From JANOSH01 sp031415695 (GTDB taxonomy: Bacteria > Actinomycetota > Acidimicrobiia > Acidimicrobiales > Ilumatobacteraceae): a DNA stretch of 64,000 nucleotides. Location: contig JANOSH010000047.1 in NCBI GenBank assembly GCA_031415695.1, forward strand, positions 186,001-250,000, given 5' to 3'. Under the pieces are notes generated by a model, which was not told where the DNA came from, did not search any database, and was given only the letters and a program-made list of their open reading frames with translations. Positions 60,143 to 64,000 of this stretch are shown here, piece by piece. Made by a program: the position numbers and the translations under genes. How positions within the stretch are numbered: position 1 is the stretch's first letter; each line of letters starts with the position of its first letter.

Positions 60143-60727
60143 CTATGACAGCCACGTGTAGATGAGGCCGCGCAACGTGTCGATATTGACACCCTTGGAT
60201 GCGCTTACCCAGACGATGTCGCCTGGTTCGAGCATGCACGCTTCGGCCAGTTCCTTCTTTCGATGCTGGCGGCGGGATGACTTAACCTTGTCGGTCTTTG
60301 TGGCCACGATGGTGTGTGGCAGGTCGCACGACCGCAACCAGTCCAACATCTGTACATCCAGCGGAGTCGGGCCGATCTCACCATCGACGAGCACAAGGAT
60401 CATTCGTAACCCCTCGCGCTCCAACAAATACCCCTCGATCATGGCCTGCCACGTGCCGCGTACCCGGCCTGGGACCTTGGCGTAGCCGTAGCCCGGCAGA
60501 TCCATCACGGTGGCACCGCCCGGCAAGGAGAAGAGGTTCAGTAGCTGCGTGCGGCCAGGGGTCTTGCTGGTATGAGCCAGGCGGATGCGGTTGCTCAGAG
60601 CGTTGATAAGCGACGATTTGCCCACGTTGGATCTACCAACGATGGCGATTTCGCGAGTAGCTGGCGGAAGGTCATCGACCCGCGGAGAAGATTTCACGAA
60701 CGTCAGCTCGAGCGGATGGTTGCTCAT
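60143..60727 (-). CDS. engB: Ribosome biogenesis GTPase YsxC/EngB
   Basis: A 194-residue small GTPase. G1 is AIVGRSNVGKSSLINALSN, G2 region TSKTPGRTQLLNLF, G3 VMDLPGYGYAKVP, and G4 TIVATKTDKVK. It acts in late 50S subunit assembly. It is divergent from the SHOCT-like gene, and the nucleoside phosphorylase gene follows 28 bp downstream. Confidence 0.96.
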   Translation of the reverse strand: MSNHPLELTFVKSSPRVDDLPPATREIAIVGRSNVGKSSLINALSNRIRLAHTSKTPGRTQLLNLFSLPGGATVMDLPGYGYAKVPGRVRGTWQAMIEGYLLEREGLRMILVLVDGEIGPTPLDVQMLDWLRSCDLPHTIVATKTDKVKSSRRQHRKKELAEACMLEPGDIVWVSASKGVNIDTLRGLIYTWLS

Positions 60728-60806
60728 TACTCTAGATCGTAGGGGCAGGCGGTCGGTGGGCCGGGTCTGGTAGGCTCAACGACTGCGCCAATCTAGGAGA
60801 ATCTCA

Positions 60807-60848
60807 GTGTCGTTCACCATCAGCTCACGTATTCGGTTCACTCACTGA
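60807..60848 (+). CDS. Possible 13-residue leader peptide coupled to the next gene
   Basis: GTG 60807 follows ggaga (60797-60801) and reads VSFTISSRIRFTH before a TGA that shares its A with the ATG of the next gene (TGATG at 60846-60850). Such an arrangement couples translation of the downstream gene to the leader. The short length makes chance possible. Confidence 0.4.
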   Translation: MSFTISSRIRFTH

Positions 60849-61105
60849 TGGCAGGCAGCAGGCCCTCCGGGGGTAAACGCCAGCGGGAACAGGCCAAGAA
60901 AGACAAGGCAGTCGCCAAACAAGTGCGACGCGAGCAACGGGCAACCGACGAGGCCGAGGCCGACGAGCCCACCGGAATGCTCGACGCTATGCAGATCTCT
61001 GCGGCACTGACCAAGCTGCACGAGTCGTACGACTCGGGGGTCATTACCCTTGAGCAACTCGACGAGGAACGCACGGCGCTGCAGGCCCGGTTCAAGATCG
61101 ACTAG
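60848..61105 (+). CDS. Small SHOCT-like protein
   Basis: An 85-residue protein. A basic, Lys/Arg/Gln-rich N-terminus (SGGKRQREQAKKDKAVAKQ) looks unstructured and could bind nucleic acid. The C-terminal ~40 residues (ALTKLHESYDSGVITLEQLD, EERTALQARF) resemble the SHOCT/short C-terminal helix-hairpin domain. Function unknown. ATG 60848 overlaps the stop of a possible leader ORF. Confidence 0.72.
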   Translation: MAGSRPSGGKRQREQAKKDKAVAKQVRREQRATDEAEADEPTGMLDAMQISAALTKLHESYDSGVITLEQLDEERTALQARFKID

Positions 61106-61124
61106 TGGCTGAGCCTTCAGGCTG

Positions 61125-61994
61125 ATGTCTGTCCCAAAGATCGGTATCTCAACCTTCCCGACCGATCGCACGTTGCCACCGGCGCGGCTCGCTCAAGAAG
61201 TCGAGGCCCGTGGGTTCCACTCGTTGTGGCTACCCGAGCACAGCCACATTCCGGCCTCTCGGTTGAGCCCCTGGCCCGGTGCCACGCCCGGTAACGAAGC
61301 CCTCCCTGACTACTACTGGCATCTCCACGATCAGATGATCAGCTTGGCCATGGCGGCAGCGGTGACCTCGACGCTGGTGCTTGGAACCTCCGTGACGCTG
61401 ATCCCGCAGCACGATCCAATCTGGCTGGCGAAGCAGGTAGCAACGCTTGACTCACTGTCGGGTGGCCGGGTGATGCTCGGTGCCGGGTTTGCCTGGAACC
61501 GCGAGCAGTCCGAGGCCCATGGTATTGACTTTGGTCGCCGGCGCGAGATCACCCGCGACTATGTGGGCATCATGCGGGCCTTGTGGACGCACGACACCGC
61601 CTCGTACGAGGGGCGCGAACGAAGCCTCAGCCCGTCGTGGGCGTACCCAAAGCCGACGCAGCCGGGCGGTCCACCCATCATCTTGGGTGGCGGATGGGGT
61701 CCAAAACTTATTGAGCATCTGGTGGATTGGGCCGACGGCTGGATGCCGGTGTCGGCCAGGTCGTCACTTTCATCTCGATTGGCTCTGGTACGCGACGCGG
61801 CCATCGCCAAGGGGCGCGACCCATCCAAGTTGCTGTTTGTGCTTATGGGCGCCACCGCCGACCCATCGGGTTTGGCGAATTTGGGCGCGGAGGGCGTTCA
61901 ACACACCATCTTGACCGTATGGGACCAAGAACCCGACGCAGTACTTCGGCGCCTTGACGAGTTCGCTGCAGTTCGCGACCTGGTGTATCGGTAG
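61125..61994 (+). CDS. LLM-class F420-dependent oxidoreductase
   Basis: A 289-residue luciferase-fold enzyme. ISTFPTDRTLPPARLAQEVE, FHSLWLPEHSHIP, LVLGTSVTLIPQHDPIWLAK, GGRVMLGAGFAWNREQSEAH and GGPPIILGGGWGPKLIEHL match the actinobacterial F420-dependent TIGR03619-type group. It probably transfers hydride with F420H2 to an unknown substrate. It follows the SHOCT-like gene by 19 bp on the same strand. Confidence 0.9.
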   Translation: MSVPKIGISTFPTDRTLPPARLAQEVEARGFHSLWLPEHSHIPASRLSPWPGATPGNEALPDYYWHLHDQMISLAMAAAVTSTLVLGTSVTLIPQHDPIWLAKQVATLDSLSGGRVMLGAGFAWNREQSEAHGIDFGRRREITRDYVGIMRALWTHDTASYEGRERSLSPSWAYPKPTQPGGPPIILGGGWGPKLIEHLVDWADGWMPVSARSSLSSRLALVRDAAIAKGRDPSKLLFVLMGATADPSGLANLGAEGVQHTILTVWDQEPDAVLRRLDEFAAVRDLVYR

Positions 61995-62011
61995 TTCCGG
62001 CGACGCCGCGA

Positions 62012-62746
62012 CTAGTGCGATGAACCGAGGTAGCTGGCTTCGAGCAGATCTCGCCGCTCTAACAGTTCCTTGGAAGTACCCTCGAGAACCAGGTTGCCGT
62101 GATTGAGCACATAGCCACGGTCAGCGATAGACAGCGCCATGTGCACATGCTGCTCGACGATCAGCACAGCGGTACCGGTTTCGTTGGCAATACGGCGCAC
62201 CACAGGCATCATTCGCTCGACAATGATGGGCGCAAGCCCCATGCTCATTTCGTCAACTAACAGCACCTTTGGCTCGGAGGCCAATGCGCGGGCCATCGCA
62301 AGCATTTGTTGCTCGCCGCCCGACAGCAGACCCGCCCGCCGGGTGCGTAGCGGCTGCAGTGCCGGGAACATCTCCATAGCCCGGTCCATTGCTGCGGCCC
62401 GCCGGCTGCGGTCGCCAGTGAGGCCGAGACGCAGGTTCTCGTTCACGGTGAGGTCGAAGAACAGCGACCGGTCTTCAGCTACGTGGGCGAGGCCACGCCG
62501 AGCGACAAGGTACGGCTTGCCGCCGACCACCGGCTCGCCCATTACCTTGAGCGACCCGCCAAGCGGCCGCAAGAGTCCTGAGATGGTGAGCAGTGTGGTG
62601 GTCTTACCAGCACCGTTAGGGCCAAGCAGAGCCACCACCTCACCCGAGCGAACCTGCAGATTCAAACCACGGACGACGGGCACACCGCCATAACCGGCAT
62701 CGAGACCCTCGATGTCGATCAGGTTCTCGGTAAGTGTGGCGTTCAC
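62012..62746 (-). CDS. livF: Branched-chain amino acid ABC transporter ATP-binding protein (LivF-like)
   Basis: A 244-residue ATPase. Walker A ALLGPNGAGKTTTLLTISGL, Q-loop GLAHVAEDRSLFFDLTVNEN, signature LLSGGEQQMLAMARALA, Walker B VLLVDEMSMGLAP, H-loop VLIVEQHVHMAL. LivF-type enzymes lack the extra insertion found in LivG. The ATG overlaps the livG stop by 4 bp. Substrates of such systems include amino acids, amides and urea. Confidence 0.93.
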   Translation of the reverse strand: MNATLTENLIDIEGLDAGYGGVPVVRGLNLQVRSGEVVALLGPNGAGKTTTLLTISGLLRPLGGSLKVMGEPVVGGKPYLVARRGLAHVAEDRSLFFDLTVNENLRLGLTGDRSRRAAAMDRAMEMFPALQPLRTRRAGLLSGGEQQMLAMARALASEPKVLLVDEMSMGLAPIIVERMMPVVRRIANETGTAVLIVEQHVHMALSIADRGYVLNHGNLVLEGTSKELLERRDLLEASYLGSSH

Positions 62747-63537
62747 GCTGGCCTCCTGGAAAGTGCTTCGCCTTCAGCTGCTTGCATTTCGCCGGCCGTT
62801 TCACCCAGGTACGCCGAAATGACGGCCTGATTGGATCGGATCTCGGCGGGCGTTCCTTCGGCGATGATGCGACCGAAGTCGAGTACGTAGATGTAGTCGC
62901 ACACATTGAGCACAAGGCCCATGTCGTGGTCGATGAGAAACACCGTCATGTGTTTCAAGAAGTCACGCAGGTGGCCACCAAGCAGAATCGACTCAGTCGA
63001 GTCGAGGCCGGCTGCGGGCTCGTCGAGTAGCAACAGTTTCGGCCGAGCGGCGAGACCCCGGGCAACGCTCACAAGTTTGCGCTGTCCGTGCGACATGTCG
63101 GTAGGCAACGTGTCTTTGTACGCACCGAGACCCAACATGTCGAGCGCCCACTGCGCCTGTTCGGCAACGGCTGACGGTCGGTTCGGCATGACTAGGTCGG
63201 CGAGGAACGTCCACCACTTTGGCCGCTCGGCCATGGCCAGCATGTTGTCCCAAACGGTGAGGTCTTCGAACAGTTCGAGCGACTGAAACGTTCGTACGAG
63301 ACCTTTGTCGGCGCGTTGGGCGGGGGAGTACTTGTTGATCTCCTCACCGTCGAATATCACGGATCCGGCCGACGGTGCGGTAAAGCCGGTGATGGCATCG
63401 ATAAAGGTTGTCTTGCCAGCGCCGTTCGGACCGATGAGCCCGACCAGTTGGCCGCTTTCAACCTTGATGTCGATGTTGTCGTTGGCGTTGAGGCCACCAT
63501 ACGTGACGGTGAGACCATGTGTTTCGAGCAGTGCCAT
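62743..63537 (-). CDS. livG: Branched-chain amino acid ABC transporter ATP-binding protein (LivG-like)
   Basis: A 264-residue ATPase. Walker A GLIGPNGAGKTTFIDAITGF, a degenerate signature MSHGQRKLVSVARGLA, Walker B LLLLDEPAAGLDSTE, and H-loop VFLIDHDMGLVLNVCDYI. The GVVT-type first strand HGLTVTYGGLNANDN and BCA_ABC_TP_C tail LGE are as in LivG. ATG 63535-63537 is used; the start lies one base after the permease stop. Confidence 0.93.
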   Translation of the reverse strand: MALLETHGLTVTYGGLNANDNIDIKVESGQLVGLIGPNGAGKTTFIDAITGFTAPSAGSVIFDGEEINKYSPAQRADKGLVRTFQSLELFEDLTVWDNMLAMAERPKWWTFLADLVMPNRPSAVAEQAQWALDMLGLGAYKDTLPTDMSHGQRKLVSVARGLAARPKLLLLDEPAAGLDSTESILLGGHLRDFLKHMTVFLIDHDMGLVLNVCDYIYVLDFGRIIAEGTPAEIRSNQAVISAYLGETAGEMQAAEGEALSRRPA

Positions 63538-63538
63538 G

Positions 63539-64000
63539 TTAGGCCTCCACCATTGTTGAGGTTGATTCGGTGGCATATGCGGGTGTGGTTACCGGCGCCG
63601 GTTGGCCGTGGTCGACCGATTCGCCCTTACGTGCGGCGACGACACGCATGATGATTCCTCGAACTACCAGGCCGTACAGCGCTGCGAGCAACAGATGCCA
63701 GTTGCGGAATTCTGTGGCCTTGGCCCCGACGACCCACATGGTGAGCGCCGCCCCCGGAATCATGAGGGGCAGCACCCGCACGACAGCCTTCGGGAACTTG
63801 TTCGCGGGGCCGCTGGTGAGCCATGAGCCGAGATATCGAACCGGGGGTTGCCAGAACGGTGCCTGACCCTCGGGGTGGATAATGGCGGTGAGAATCATGC
63901 CGACACCCCCGACCAAGGCCAAGTACTGCGTGAATCCCTCGTTGTGATAGTTGCCAATGACCGCAGCTATACCGCCTGCCCCGATGGCACCACCAAGGAT
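63539..64000 (-). CDS. Branched-chain amino acid ABC transporter permease, LivM-like, C-terminal part
   Basis: The frame is open to the window edge, so the gene's 5' end lies beyond 64000; 153 codons are visible. GAIGAGGIAAVIGNYHNEGF is the start of the visible part, followed by helices with YLALVGGVGMILTAIIHPEG, LPLMIPGAALTMWVVGAKA and LLLAALYGLVVRGIIMRVVA, then a cytoplasmic Thr/Pro-rich tail. Position before livG-livF and hydrophobicity identify a LivM-type permease, although the conserved EAA-like loop is out of view. Confidence 0.82.
   Translation of the reverse strand: MLGGAIGAGGIAAVIGNYHNEGFTQYLALVGGVGMILTAIIHPEGQAPFWQPPVRYLGSWLTSGPANKFPKAVVRVLPLMIPGAALTMWVVGAKATEFRNWHLLLAALYGLVVRGIIMRVVAARKGESVDHGQPAPVTTPAYATESTSTMVEA

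Noticed and set aside
1..64000. CRISPR array or Cas genes
   Set aside because: No regularly spaced direct repeats with unique spacers and no Cas-like proteins are seen; the only tandem repeats are inside the protease gene.

Overview
This is a gene-dense, high-GC stretch of a bacterial chromosome. Gene content, GTG/TTG start use and many ATGA, GTGA and TAATG overlaps point to an actinobacterium. The acyl-CoA catabolism genes and F420-type/luciferase-like oxidoreductases suggest something near the Acidimicrobiia (inference; no rRNA is present to confirm it). Both ends cut genes: the left end holds the last codons of DNA polymerase I, the right end the C-terminus of a LivM-type permease.

Layout. 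1-6.4 kb: polA end, TauE/SafE permease, a methyltransferase, ribosomal protein S1, a two-component system and coaE. 6.4-27.2 kb: the complete nucleotide excision repair set (uvrB at 6.4 kb, uvrA at 21.2 kb, uvrC at 25.3 kb). Between these lie a minus-strand operon prfC-kynU-hyuA-cupin, a limonene-epoxide-hydrolase-like gene, a CoA-binding protein, metY, and a MoxR/DUF58/DUF4129 membrane-associated operon. uvrB and uvrA each carry a LexA-type (SOS) box. 27.2-31.8 kb: methyltransferase, rapZ and the glycolytic block gap-pgk-tpiA. 31.8-39.8 kb: two peptide-type substrate-binding proteins and a complete Dpp/Opp-like ABC importer, then secG and tRNA-Leu(GAG).

39.96-42.8 kb behaves like a small island next to the tRNA. 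It contains decayed gene pieces and a compact three-gene minus-strand operon that I do not recognise: a two-TM protein with a CGCSSG motif, a metzincin-type zinc protease with an extraordinary cysteine-periodic N-terminus, and a 42-residue single-TM peptide. This is the best candidate in the window for an undescribed system.

42.8-56.1 kb: MFS-like transporter, acyl-CoA synthetase, DEAD-box helicase, hisC, and a minus-strand lipid/acyl-CoA degradation cluster. The cluster holds acyl-CoA dehydrogenase, two SDRs, a thiolase and a MarR regulator with a near-perfect operator, with a stand-alone TrpB2 among them. 56.2-64 kb: a SnoaL/luciferase-like/hydrolase operon, a RelE-type toxin-antitoxin pair, a nucleoside phosphorylase, engB, a small SHOCT-like protein with a possible leader peptide, a second luciferase-like oxidoreductase, and livF-livG-livM.

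The main themes are DNA repair under SOS control, central carbon metabolism, peptide and amino-acid uptake, and acyl-CoA catabolism.
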